Shown here: in pieces, positions 26,711 through 34,169 of the stretch
How the letters are laid out: each line of letters opens with the position of its first letter
Numbering within the stretch: the first letter of the stretch is position 1
DNA from: Novosphingobium rosa NBRC 15208
GTDB taxonomy: Bacteria; Pseudomonadota; Alphaproteobacteria; Sphingomonadales; Sphingomonadaceae
DNA length: 60,688 nt
Direction of reading: 5' to 3'
NCBI RefSeq assembly: GCF_001598555.1
Contig: NZ_BCZE01000008.1
Span: forward strand, 1-60,688
Made by a program: the position numbers and the translations under genes
The notes under the pieces: model-generated
Databases searched by the model: none
What the model was told of the DNA's origin: nothing
The model's input: the letters and a program-made list of their open reading frames with translations, nothing else

Positions 26711-28090
26711 ATGGAGAGACACTTGAGCGCAGCGCTGGACAGCTTCAACACGACTCTGGCCCATCTGCTGCTGCCGCATGGCCCGGCAGCGGCTGCCACG
26801 GCCAGCAGCTATGCGCCGGGCGACTATTCGATCCATTTCTTCCTCCAGCTGGCGATCATCATTCTGGCCTGCCGCGTGGTCGGCTGGATCGGTGAGCGCT
26901 TCCTGGGCCAGCCGCAGGTGGTGGGGGAGATGATCGCCGGGGTGCTGCTGGGCCCCTCGCTGCTGGGGCTGATCTGGCCCGATCTGCAACTGGCGATCTT
27001 TCCCAAGGAAACCAAGAACGTCCTTTACGCCGGATCGCAGCTGGGGGTCGCGCTCTACATGTTCCTGGTGGGGCTGACCCTGCGGCTCGATCATTTCGAA
27101 TCGAAAGCCCGCAGCGCCGCGGCCGTCTCGGCCTCGGGGGTGATCGCGCCCTTTCTGATCGCCGCGGGTTTCACGCCCTTTCTGCTGCGCGTGCCCGGCC
27201 TGTTCGCCCCCACCGTCAGCACCGCCAATGCCACGCTGTTCATGGGCGCCTGCATCGCGCTGACCGCCTTTCCCATGCTGGCGCGCATCATCAATGAGCG
27301 TGGTCTGGCGGGCAGCCCGCTGGGCACGCTGTCCCTCTCGGCGGGGGCTTTCGACGATGCCGCCTCATGGTGCGTGCTGGCGATCGTGCTGGCCACCTTC
27401 GGCGGCGGCCCGGGCGTGGCCATTCTGGCGATTGGCGGCGCGGTGCTTTACGCCGGTTTCCTGCTGCTGTTCGGGCGGCGGATGCTGGCCCCGCTGGGCC
27501 GCGCCGTGGAGGCGGAGGGCAGCATGAGCATGGGCGTGCTGGCGATCACGCTGATGGCCTTCTGCCTGTCGGCCTTCATCATGGACGCCATCGGCATTCA
27601 CGGCATCTTCGGCGGCTTTATTCTGGGCGTCTTCATGCCGCGCGGGCTCTTCGCGCAGGAGCTGAAGGCCAAGGTCGAGCCGGTGGCGGTCGTGCTGCTG
27701 CTGCCGATGTTCTTCACCTATTCGGGGCTGAACACGCGGCTCGACATGGTGAACTCGCCCTCGCTGCTGCTGATCGCGCTGGGCATTCTGGCGGCCTCCA
27801 TCGCCGCCAAATTCGGCGCCTGCTACATCGCGGCGCGGCTGTGCGGAGAGGACAAGCCCACCGCGCTGGGGATCGGCGCGCTGATGAACTCGCGCGGGTT
27901 GATGGAGCTGATCATCATCAACATCGGCCTGCAAAAGGGCATCATCGGGCCGACGCTGTTTTCCATGCTGGTGCTGATGGCGATTGTCACCACCATGATG
28001 GCCAGCCCGCTGTTCGAGCTGGTCTATGGCCGCAGGGCGCGCGAAAGCGGCGTGTTGGGGAGCGTGGGAGCGGTCAGCCCTCAAGTTTGA
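26711..28090 (+). CDS. Cation/proton antiporter, CPA2 (KefB-like) family without TrkA domain
   Basis: A 459-residue integral membrane protein with about 12 hydrophobic spans. CPA2 features are [72 protein letters not shown] (paired Asp in the exchange site) and [19 protein letters not shown]. It ends without the cytosolic RCK/TrkA-N domain, unlike the longer KefB/C-type protein at 41016. It exchanges Na+ or K+ for protons across the inner membrane. Its last 17 bp overlap the convergent doxX gene. Confidence 0.9.
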   Translation: MERHLSAALDSFNTTLAHLLLPHGPAAAATASSYAPGDYSIHFFLQLAIIILACRVVGWIGERFLGQPQVVGEMIAGVLLGPSLLGLIWPDLQLAIFPKETKNVLYAGSQLGVALYMFLVGLTLRLDHFESKARSAAAVSASGVIAPFLIAAGFTPFLLRVPGLFAPTVSTANATLFMGACIALTAFPMLARIINERGLAGSPLGTLSLSAGAFDDAASWCVLAIVLATFGGGPGVAILAIGGAVLYAGFLLLFGRRMLAPLGRAVEAEGSMSMGVLAITLMAFCLSAFIMDAIGIHGIFGGFILGVFMPRGLFAQELKAKVEPVAVVLLLPMFFTYSGLNTRLDMVNSPSLLLIALGILAASIAAKFGACYIAARLCGEDKPTALGIGALMNSRGLMELIIINIGLQKGIIGPTLFSMLVLMAIVTTMMASPLFELVYGRRARESGVLGSVGAVSPQV

Positions 28091-28517
28091 ACAGGCGGTC
28101 CAGCGACCAGGCTCCGCCGCCCCGCGCGATCAGGGGCAGCAGCAGCCCTGCCCAGCTCAGATGGGTGGGCCAGGCATCGGGATAGACGAAGATCTCGATC
28201 ACGCCGGTCATGCCCAGCAGGGCCAGCGCGGCGGGGCGGGTGAACAGGCCCGGCACCAGCAGGATGGGGAAGAGATGTTCCGAGTAGGTGGCGATATGCG
28301 CGGCCACCACCGGATTGGCGAAAGGCAGCGCATAATCGGTGCGGAACAGCTCATAGGTGGCATCGGTGATGGTCAGCAGACCCTCCACCTTGGTGCGGCC
28401 CGAGAGGAAGAAGATCGCGGCGATGCCCAGCCGCGCGACAAGCAGCAGCGCCGCCTCGGGGATCAGGCGGGTCGCCCCGGCGCAGGCCCGGCGATAGAGG
28501 GAAAGCAAGGGTGTCAT
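28074..28517 (-). CDS. DoxX-family membrane protein of the bufA1 unit
   Basis: A 147-residue protein with four predicted spans and the DoxX pattern ([39 protein letters not shown]). ATG 28517 is preceded by AAAGG; an upstream TTG at 28544 is less likely. In bufferin-type (and gold-induced gig-type) clusters a DoxX protein regularly accompanies the DUF2282 precursor and its role is not settled. It follows bufA1 by 77 bp, with a hairpin between. Its end overlaps the antiporter gene by 17 bp. Confidence 0.87.
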   Translation of the reverse strand: MTPLLSLYRRACAGATRLIPEAALLLVARLGIAAIFFLSGRTKVEGLLTITDATYELFRTDYALPFANPVVAAHIATYSEHLFPILLVPGLFTRPAALALLGMTGVIEIFVYPDAWPTHLSWAGLLLPLIARGGGAWSLDRLFKLEG

Positions 28518-28545
28518 GAGGCCGGCCTTTCGGATCACGGACAAA

Positions 28546-28572
28546 CGCCGCCGGGTCGTCCCCCCGGCGGCG
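28546..28572 (-). terminator. Possible attenuator hairpin between bufA1 and doxX
   Basis: CGCCGCCGGG and CCCGGCGGCG form a perfect 10-bp stem, followed on the reverse strand by a short GTTTGT. It lies just after the bufA1 stop, so it may partially stop transcription and favour the precursor over doxX. Confidence 0.55.
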
Positions 28573-28594
28573 CTCGGACATCGCGGGGGGGCCC

Positions 28595-28867
28595 TCAGGC
28601 CTTGGGGGTCAGCGAACCCATGCCCTTGGGCGTCTTGATCGCGGTGCAGGTGCCGGCCTTCACCAGCTTCCAGGCGTCGCCCTGATAGTTGGTCTTCGAG
28701 GTGCCCGCGCAGGTGGTGCCCGCCCCGGCCTTGCAGTCATTGTGCCCGGCCAGCGCCACGCCATAGCATTTTTCCATAGGCTGCTTGGCGCCATCGGCGG
28801 CCTGAGCGGCGCCGGCGGTCAGGGTGAGAGCGAAAGTGGCGGCGAAAGCGGCATGGGTACGGTTCAT
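28595..28867 (-). CDS. bufA1: BufA1-type bufferin precursor (DUF2282), exported
   Basis: A 90-residue precursor peptide. The signal peptide runs to about residue 23 ([18 protein letters not shown]). The mature part holds four cysteines (34, 45, 53, 74) in the DUF2282 pattern [24 protein letters not shown] and AGTC, with YQGDAWKLV between. In Caulobacter, bufferins of this family receive copper-binding modifications on cysteines by MNIO enzymes and act as periplasmic copper-sequestering peptides (established in the family; not shown here). ATG 28867 was chosen because the upstream in-frame ATGs precede a normal signal peptide. A sigma-F-type promoter motif lies about 100 bp upstream. Confidence 0.92.
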   Translation of the reverse strand: MNRTHAAFAATFALTLTAGAAQAADGAKQPMEKCYGVALAGHNDCKAGAGTTCAGTSKTNYQGDAWKLVKAGTCTAIKTPKGMGSLTPKA

Positions 28868-28966
28868 GAGATGTCTCCTGTTCGAATGGGGGTGCGCAAG
28901 GCGCCCCGTCATGGCAGCGCCTTGCGCCGATCCGACCGGATGGGAACGGCGGATCATGCCCTGACT

Positions 28967-28992
28967 TACGCAGGCCGGACCGCGCCGGTTAC
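28967..28992 (-). promoter_or_regulatory. SigF-type promoter of bufA1-doxX
   Basis: On the reverse strand, GTAACC (28992-28987), exactly 16 bp, then CGTA (28970-28967). It has the same elements and spacing as the three other copies at 29038, 30280 and 32249. It leaves a leader of roughly 90 nt before bufA1. Confidence 0.8.
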
Positions 28993-29037
28993 ACGCAGGC
29001 CATCAGGAAAAATTTTTCAGCCGCCGGAAAAAAGGCT

Positions 29038-29063
29038 GTAACCAGTCCTCCTCTTGCACCGTA
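29038..29063 (+). promoter_or_regulatory. SigF-type autoregulatory promoter of sigF-nrsF
   Basis: GTAACC, 16 bp, CGTA. The element ends 18 bp before the sigF ATG, so the leader is very short but leaves room for the GGAGGG ribosome-binding site at 29073. It is divergent from the bufA1 promoter 46 bp away. Confidence 0.82.
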
Positions 29064-29081
29064 ACCCCTGCCGGAGGGCGC

Positions 29082-29621
29082 ATGCAGGCAAGCGAAGCAC
29101 AGTTGAAGGCATGGATGATCGCGGGGCTCGGAGGCGATGCCACGGCGCATGAACTACTGCTGCGCGCGCTGGTGCCGCTGCTCACCGCCTTCTACCGCCG
29201 CCGGATGCGTGACGCGGACAGCGATGTCGAGGATCTGGTGCAGGAAACGCTGATCTCGGTCCATGGCAAGCGCGCCACCTATGACCGCGACCGGCCCTTC
29301 ACCGCCTGGCTCTATGCCATTGCGCGTTACCGGCTGATCGATCATGTGCGCCGCCGCCGGCTGTCCGTGCCCATCGAGGATGTCGAAACCATCCTGATGA
29401 CCGAGGGCTTCGAGGAGGCGCTGGCCGCCCGCATGGATGTCGAGGCGCTGCTCTCCACCCTCTCGCCCAAACAGGCGCGCGCTATCCGCGACACGCAGGT
29501 CGAGGGGCTGAGCATCGCCGAAGCGGCCCAGCAGGCCGGTCTTGGAGAATCCGACGTGAAAGTATCTGTCCACCGCGGTCTCAAGGCGCTGGCCGCCCGC
29601 CTGCGGGGAGAAAGCCATTGA
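29082..29621 (+). CDS. sigF: ECF sigma factor, SigF type (heavy-metal/bufferin regulon)
   Basis: A 179-residue ECF sigma factor. Region 2 is visible as YRRRMRDADSDVEDLVQETLISVH ending in the DRPFTAWLYAIARYRLIDHVRRRR -10-binding segment; region 4 has LSPKQARAIRDTQVEGLSIAEAAQQAGLGESDVKVSVHRGLKAL. The SigF/NrsF pair in Caulobacter responds to heavy-metal stress and drives bufferin-type clusters. Here it lies between the two bufferin units, has its own GTAACC-N16-CGTA promoter, and overlaps nrsF by 4 bp. RBS GGAGGG ends 3 bp before the ATG. Confidence 0.9.
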   Translation: MQASEAQLKAWMIAGLGGDATAHELLLRALVPLLTAFYRRRMRDADSDVEDLVQETLISVHGKRATYDRDRPFTAWLYAIARYRLIDHVRRRRLSVPIEDVETILMTEGFEEALAARMDVEALLSTLSPKQARAIRDTQVEGLSIAEAAQQAGLGESDVKVSVHRGLKALAARLRGESH

Positions 29622-30274
29622 AGAACCGGGACATCAACACCGAGGATCTGATCCGCTCGCTCAGCCGCGATGTGCCCCGCGTGCCGCGCGGCGCGCTGGG
29701 GCGTCGCCTGGCTTTGGGCATGGTGGCGGGCGCGCTGGTGACGGCGCTGCTGGTGGCCGGCGTGCTTGGCATCAGGCCCGATCTGCACAGCGCGATGCAT
29801 GGCTTCTCTTTCTGGATGAAATGGACCTACACCGCATCGCTGGGGATCGGCTCGGTGATGGCGGTGCTGCGCCTCGCCCGCCCCAACCCGCAAAGCCTGC
29901 GCGCGCTTTGGTGGCTCAGCGTGCCGGTGCTGCTGCTGGCCGGGATCGGCATCGGCGAGCTGGCCAGCACGCCTTCGCGCGCATGGCTGGCGATGTGGCT
30001 GGGGGCCAGCTGGAAGGTCTGCCCATGGCTGGTGCTGACCCTGGCCATGCCGATCTTTATCGGCCTGCTGTGGTCCTTCCGCCGCATGGCGCCCACGCGA
30101 CTGCGGGAGGCGGGCGCGGTGGCGGGCCTTGCGGCGGGCGCATGGGCCGCCACCATCTATTGCCTGCACTGCCCCGAGGTTTCGGCGATTTTCGTGCTGA
30201 CATGGTACAGCCTCGGCATTCTGCTGGCCGCTGGCATCGGCGCTTTGCTGGGCCCTAAATTGATGCGTTGGTAA
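29618..30274 (+). CDS. nrsF: NrsF (DUF1109) membrane anti-sigma factor
   Basis: A 218-residue protein with a short cytoplasmic N-terminus (MKNRDINTEDLIRSLSRDVP) and six hydrophobic spans, matching DUF1109/NrsF. It starts with TTG inside the ATTGA overlap with sigF, so translation is coupled. Cysteines 135 (KVCPW) and 182/185 (YCLHCPE) fall in or near membrane loops; in Caulobacter NrsF two conserved cysteines are needed to sense stress and release SigF. Cys135 and Cys182 are the likely equivalents. The gene ends 5 bp before the bufA2 promoter element. Confidence 0.9.
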   Translation: MKNRDINTEDLIRSLSRDVPRVPRGALGRRLALGMVAGALVTALLVAGVLGIRPDLHSAMHGFSFWMKWTYTASLGIGSVMAVLRLARPNPQSLRALWWLSVPVLLLAGIGIGELASTPSRAWLAMWLGASWKVCPWLVLTLAMPIFIGLLWSFRRMAPTRLREAGAVAGLAAGAWAATIYCLHCPEVSAIFVLTWYSLGILLAAGIGALLGPKLMRW

Positions 30275-30279
30275 GCGGT

Positions 30280-30305
30280 GTAACCAAAGCACGATCCCCT
30301 GCGTA
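30280..30305 (+). promoter_or_regulatory. SigF-type promoter of bufA2-bufB-bufC
   Basis: GTAACC, 16 bp, CGTA, immediately after the nrsF stop codon. It leaves about 30-40 nt of leader before the bufA2 ATG. Confidence 0.83.
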
Positions 30306-30345
30306 GAAGGGATGCCAACAGGGCAAATCTTTCTTCAGGAGTTCG

Positions 30346-30618
30346 ATGATGACCGCTTCCAAATCCGCCGTCAGCTTTGCCGCCGCCGCTGCGCTTCTGG
30401 CCCTTTCGGGCGCCGCCACCTCCACCCCCGCGCTGGCCAAGGGCAGCAGCTCCATGAAAGTCGAGTGCTTTGGCGTGAACGCCTGCAAGGGTCAGTCGGA
30501 CTGCAAGTCGGCAGGCCACGACTGCAAGGGCATGAACGAATGCAAGGGTCAGGGCTTCAAGAGCGAAACCGCCAAACAGTGCAAGGCCGATGGCGGCAGC
30601 CTGACCGCGCCGAAGTAA
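30346..30618 (+). CDS. bufA2: BufA2-type bufferin precursor, Cys/Lys-rich exported peptide
   Basis: A 90-residue precursor. A signal peptide runs to about residue 31 (SFAAAAALLALSG ... TPALA). The mature region has six cysteines (41, 47, 53, 60, 66, 79) spaced 6, 6, 7, 6 and 13 apart, with repeated CKG/CK units (NACKGQ, SDCKSA, HDCKGM, NECKGQ). This fits the BufA2 class, whose cysteines are modified by BufB and BufC for copper binding. RBS AGGAG precedes two tandem ATGs (30346 and 30349). A strong terminator hairpin follows before bufB. Confidence 0.88.
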   Translation: MMTASKSAVSFAAAAALLALSGAATSTPALAKGSSSMKVECFGVNACKGQSDCKSAGHDCKGMNECKGQGFKSETAKQCKADGGSLTAPK

Positions 30619-30625
30619 GATACAT

Positions 30626-30659
30626 GGCCCGGCCGCCGAGGGTGGCCGGGCCTCTTTTT
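30626..30659 (+). terminator. Terminator/attenuator hairpin between bufA2 and bufB
   Basis: GGCCCGGCC and GGCCGGGCC form a perfect stem followed by TCTTTTT, ending just before the bufB RBS. It is expected to stop most transcripts after the precursor gene and let a minority read into bufBC. Confidence 0.78.
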
Positions 30660-30672
30660 CAGGAGGATGGGC

Positions 30673-31503
30673 ATGGCTGCCTCTCACCGGTTCGGCCTCG
30701 GCCTGCGCAAGCCGCATTATGGCGATTTTCTCGATGGCGATGCCCCCGTGGCCGTCGATTTCGTCGAGGTGATTTCCGAGAATTTCATGGTGCCCGGCGG
30801 GCGCCCTCTCGACGTGCTGCGCCGCGTGCGCGAACGCCATCCGGTGGCGCTGCATGGCGTGTCCATGTCGCTGGGTTCCGCCGATGGTCTCGATGCGGAC
30901 TATCTGCGCCGCCTGCGCAGTCTGGTCGATGCGGTGGAGCCGCTGTTCGTCTCCGATCACCTCAGCTGGTCGCGCATCGGCGGCTTCAATTCGCATGATC
31001 TGCTGCCCCTGCCCTATACGCTCGAAGCGCTGGAGGTGGTCTGCGCCAACATTCATCAGGCGCAGGAGGCTCTGGGCCGCACCATGCTGATCGAAAACCC
31101 CTCCAGCTATCTGACGCTGGATGGCGAGATGAGCGAATGGGCCTTCCTCGACCAGATCTGCGCGCGCACCGGCTGCGATCTGCTGCTCGATGTCAACAAC
31201 ATCGTGGTCAGCGCCGCCAACCATGGTTTTGATGCGCTGGCCTATCTGGCGGGCATTCCGGCGCAGCGGGTCAGGCAGATCCATCTGGCCGGGCACAGCC
31301 AGGGCCGCGATCTGCTGATCGACACCCATGACAAACCCGTGCCGCCCCCGGTCTGGGCGCTCTACCGCCGGGCGCTGGAACGCACCGGCCCCGTCGCCAC
31401 CATGATCGAGCGCGACGATGACATTCCGCCGCTGGCCGATCTGCTGGAAGAACTGGACCTCGCCCGCCAGATCGCCACCCAGCCCGAAAGGGAAAGCGCA
31501 TGA
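30673..31503 (+). CDS. bufB: BufB, DUF692/MNIO-family multinuclear iron oxygenase (bufferin maturase)
   Basis: A 276-residue TIM-barrel-like enzyme of the DUF692/MbnB family, which uses an iron cluster and O2 to convert cysteines into thio-heterocycles. Conserved blocks are FGLGLRKPHYGDFL, LHGVSMSLGSADGLD, FVSDHLSWSRIGG, NSHDLLPLPYTLEAL, MLIENPSSYLTL, LLLDVNNIVVSAANHGFDAL, IHLAGHSQGRDLLIDTHDK and MIERDDDIPPLADLLEELD, containing the usual His/Asp/Glu metal ligands. ATG 30673 was chosen over 30667 because AGGAGG at 30661 needs a 6-bp gap. It overlaps bufC by 4 bp (ATGA). Confidence 0.93.
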   Translation: MAASHRFGLGLRKPHYGDFLDGDAPVAVDFVEVISENFMVPGGRPLDVLRRVRERHPVALHGVSMSLGSADGLDADYLRRLRSLVDAVEPLFVSDHLSWSRIGGFNSHDLLPLPYTLEALEVVCANIHQAQEALGRTMLIENPSSYLTLDGEMSEWAFLDQICARTGCDLLLDVNNIVVSAANHGFDALAYLAGIPAQRVRQIHLAGHSQGRDLLIDTHDKPVPPPVWALYRRALERTGPVATMIERDDDIPPLADLLEELDLARQIATQPERESA

Positions 31504-32252
31504 GCCTGATCGCCCTGCAAACCGGCCTGCGCGACTGGTTGACTGCCGAGCAAACGCCTGCCCTGCAGGCCCCGCGCGCCAAGGCAGGCCTCAGCGTCTA
31601 TCTCAACACTTACCGCGCGCAATTGATGGCCTGCCTGAGCGAGAGCTATCCCACGCTCCACGCCTGGCTGGGCGACGATGCCTTCGCGGCCGCCGCGGCA
31701 ACCCACATCGACGCTTCTCCACCCTCCAGCTGGACGCTCGACGCCTATGGGCTGGGCTTTCCCGCGACGCTGCGCGATCTCTACCCCCACGATCCCGAAG
31801 TCGGCGATCTGGCCGCCCTGGAATGCGCGCTGGCTCAGGCCTTTATCGCGCCGGACAGCCCGCCGCTCGATCCGGCCAGTCTTGCCGACATCGATTGGGA
31901 CCGCGCCCGCTTGCGCCTGATCCCCGCCCTTACCCTGCTGCCCGCCAGCAGCAATGCCGGAGCCATCTGGTCCGCCATCGCGCAGGGCGAAACGCCGCCG
32001 CCAGCCCAGCTTCTGCCGCAACCCGGCGCCATCCTCATCTGGCGCGACGGCTTCACCCCCGCCTTCCGCACCCTTGAAACCGCCGAGGCCCGCGCGCTGG
32101 AAGCCTTGCGGGAAGGCTGCGATTTCGGCGCGCTCTGCGCCATGCTGGTCGCGCGCGAGGGCGAGACCGCAGGCCCCCGGATCGCCGGAAGCTATCTGGC
32201 GCAATGGCTCCGCGATGGCCTTATCGCGCAGATTTCCGACCATCCGCTGTAA
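31500..32252 (+). CDS. bufC: BufC, DUF2063 (MbnC-like) partner of BufB
   Basis: A 250-residue protein. The N-terminal DUF2063 domain is clear (YLNTYRAQLMACLSESYPTLHAWLGDDAF, with SLADIDWDRARLRLIPALTLL further on). The C-terminal half (LIWRDGFTPAFRTLETAEARAL, IAGSYLAQWLRDGLI) matches the putative winged-helix/PqqD-like region that recognises the precursor in MbnC/TglH partners. It forms a heterodimer with BufB in known systems. Its stop codon TAA lies inside the -35-like box of the fourth SigF-type promoter. Confidence 0.9.
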   Translation: MSLIALQTGLRDWLTAEQTPALQAPRAKAGLSVYLNTYRAQLMACLSESYPTLHAWLGDDAFAAAAATHIDASPPSSWTLDAYGLGFPATLRDLYPHDPEVGDLAALECALAQAFIAPDSPPLDPASLADIDWDRARLRLIPALTLLPASSNAGAIWSAIAQGETPPPAQLLPQPGAILIWRDGFTPAFRTLETAEARALEALREGCDFGALCAMLVAREGETAGPRIAGSYLAQWLRDGLIAQISDHPL

Positions 32253-32274
32253 CCGCAAACCATGGCGAGACGTA
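32249..32274 (+). promoter_or_regulatory. SigF-type promoter of the second doxX
   Basis: GTAACC (32249-32254), 16 bp, CGTA (32271-32274); the stop codon of bufC is part of the upstream hexamer. It would give doxX its own SigF transcript, with a leader of about 20-28 nt. Confidence 0.72.
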
Positions 32275-32302
32275 GGCCTTCCCACACAAGGAGGCCGCAA
32301 CC

Positions 32303-32800
32303 ATGATCGATGCACCAAAGCTTCTCACATCCCCGCTCACCCTGCCGAAGGACTGGGCCGCGCTGCCGCTGCGCCTGATCATCGGCTTCGGCTTCATGCA
32401 GCACGGCTTCGCCAAGCTGGCGCGCGGGCCAGAGGCCTTCCCCGCCATCCTGCATGCGATGGGCATGCCCTTTCCGCATCTGCTGGGTTACGCCACCATC
32501 GCCGTCGAGCTGCTGGGCGGCTTCTGCATGCTGGCCGGGGCGCTGGTGCCGCTGGCCGCCATGCCGATGATCGTCGTGCTGGTGGTGGCCACCGTCACGG
32601 TGCATTGGCCCAATGGCTTCAGTTCGATCAAGCTCATGTCCTTCGACGGCGCGGGCGCCCATTTCGGCCAGCCGGGCTATGAGACCGACCTGCTCTATAT
32701 CGCGGGCATTCTGGCGCTGTGCCTGACGGGGGCCGGCCCTGTCTCGGTCGACCGGTTTCTGGTCCGGCTCTGGCGCCGCAACGCCCCTGGTCATGGGTAA
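32303..32800 (+). CDS. DoxX-family membrane protein of the bufA2 unit
   Basis: A 165-residue protein with four spans. DoxX features are PLRLIIGFGFMQHGFAKLARG, MPFPHLLGYATIAVELLGGFCMLAGALVPL and TVHWPNGFSS. It is a distinct paralogue from the DoxX at 28074 (different length, different flanks). A GGAGG ribosome-binding site lies upstream. It belongs to the bufferin operon and also has a promoter of its own. DoxX proteins occur in most bufferin-like clusters and their function is unsettled. Confidence 0.88.
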   Translation: MIDAPKLLTSPLTLPKDWAALPLRLIIGFGFMQHGFAKLARGPEAFPAILHAMGMPFPHLLGYATIAVELLGGFCMLAGALVPLAAMPMIVVLVVATVTVHWPNGFSSIKLMSFDGAGAHFGQPGYETDLLYIAGILALCLTGAGPVSVDRFLVRLWRRNAPGHG

Positions 32801-32861
32801 TTTGCACTATATGGGCGCGAAAGGGTGGCGGTATGGCCGATCAGGGCCTAAGCGCACCCCT

Positions 32862-34133
32862 ATGCCCCGTCACCTGCCCTCCCCGCTGAAACGTCGTCAT
32901 ATCACCGTTGCGCAAAGGCGCGTGGCCGCGCTGGCGGGGGCGGTGCTGCTCGGTCTGGCCGCCATCGTCTTCGCCCGCTTTGGCGAGATCGCGCAAAATC
33001 TGTTCCTCAAGCTGGCGACGGCCTTTCCGCTGGCGCCCTTCCTGCTCACCCCCGCGATGTTTGCCGGCGTGGTCTGGATGACGCGCCGCTGGTGGCCTGC
33101 GGCGCGCGGTTCGGGCATTCCGCAGGTGATGGCCGCCAGCCATGATCCGGAAGGGCAGAAAAAGGGCGATCTCGTCTCGCTGCGCACGGCGCTGGCCAAA
33201 TTCGCCTGCACGCTCGCCATGTTGCTGAGCGGCGGATCGGTGGGGCGCGAAGGCCCCACGGTGCAGATCAGCGCCGCGCTGATGGTGGCGGTGCATCGCT
33301 GGCTGCGCGTGCCGGTTTCGGCCGGAATCATCATCGCGGGCGGCGCGGCGGGCGTGGCGGCGGCCTTCAACACGCCGCTGGCCGGTGTCGCCTTCGCCAT
33401 CGAGGAGCTGGCCTCCGCCTTCGAGCAGAAGGTCGCGGTGCTGGTGATGGCCGCGGTCATGATCTCGGGCCTCGTCAGCCTGGGCCTGACCGGGGACTAT
33501 GTCTATTTCGGCGCCATGAGCGGCGCCATGCCGATTGGCACCATGCTGATGGTCGCGCCGATCGCGGGCATTCTGGGCGGGCTTGCAGGCGGCGGCTTTT
33601 CCCGCAGCCTGATCGCCATGGGGCAATCGCAGAACAGTGTTCTGGTGAGGGTCCGCGCGCGCCCGATCCTGCTGGCGGCGGTTTGCGGCCTGGTCGTCGC
33701 CGCCACCGGCTGGCTGAGCCACGGGCTGAGCTGGGGCACCGGCTATGAGACCACCCGCCATCTGCTGATGGGCCAGCAGGCCCCTGTCACCTTCGGTCCG
33801 GCCAAATTCATCGCCACGCTGGCCACCGCGCTCAGCGGCGCGCCGGGGGGTATTTTCGCGCCATCGCTGTCGGTCGGGGCCGGGCTTGGCCAGTTGATCG
33901 CCATGCTGTTTCCCGGCGGTTCGGCAGGCGCCATCGTGCTGCTGGGCATGGTCGGCTATTTCACCGGCGTGGTGCGCGCACCGATGACCTCGGTGATCAT
34001 CATGATGGAGATGACGGCGGACCGCACCATGATCCTGCCGCTCTTCGCCACGGCGCTGATCGCCGACGCCGTGAGCGGCAGCGTCTGCCGCGAGAAGCTC
34101 TATCACGCCCTTTCGCGCCCCTTTATGGCGTGA
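32862..34133 (+). CDS. ClC-family chloride channel or Cl-/H+ antiporter
   Basis: A 423-residue membrane protein. ClC motifs are in order: GSGIPQVMAA, GGSVGREGPTVQISAA (gating glutamate present), FNTPLAGVAFAIEELA and APGGIFAPSLSVGAGLGQLI. No C-terminal CBS domains, as in bacterial ClcB-type proteins. ATG 32862 was taken; longer in-frame starts at 32793 and 32811 exist and have no better RBS. It may follow doxX on the same transcript but shows no functional link to bufferins. Confidence 0.9.
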   Translation: MPRHLPSPLKRRHITVAQRRVAALAGAVLLGLAAIVFARFGEIAQNLFLKLATAFPLAPFLLTPAMFAGVVWMTRRWWPAARGSGIPQVMAASHDPEGQKKGDLVSLRTALAKFACTLAMLLSGGSVGREGPTVQISAALMVAVHRWLRVPVSAGIIIAGGAAGVAAAFNTPLAGVAFAIEELASAFEQKVAVLVMAAVMISGLVSLGLTGDYVYFGAMSGAMPIGTMLMVAPIAGILGGLAGGGFSRSLIAMGQSQNSVLVRVRARPILLAAVCGLVVAATGWLSHGLSWGTGYETTRHLLMGQQAPVTFGPAKFIATLATALSGAPGGIFAPSLSVGAGLGQLIAMLFPGGSAGAIVLLGMVGYFTGVVRAPMTSVIIMMEMTADRTMILPLFATALIADAVSGSVCREKLYHALSRPFMA

Positions 34134-34169
34134 TGCAGGGTCTCACCCCACAACCATCGGAAGGCTCCC

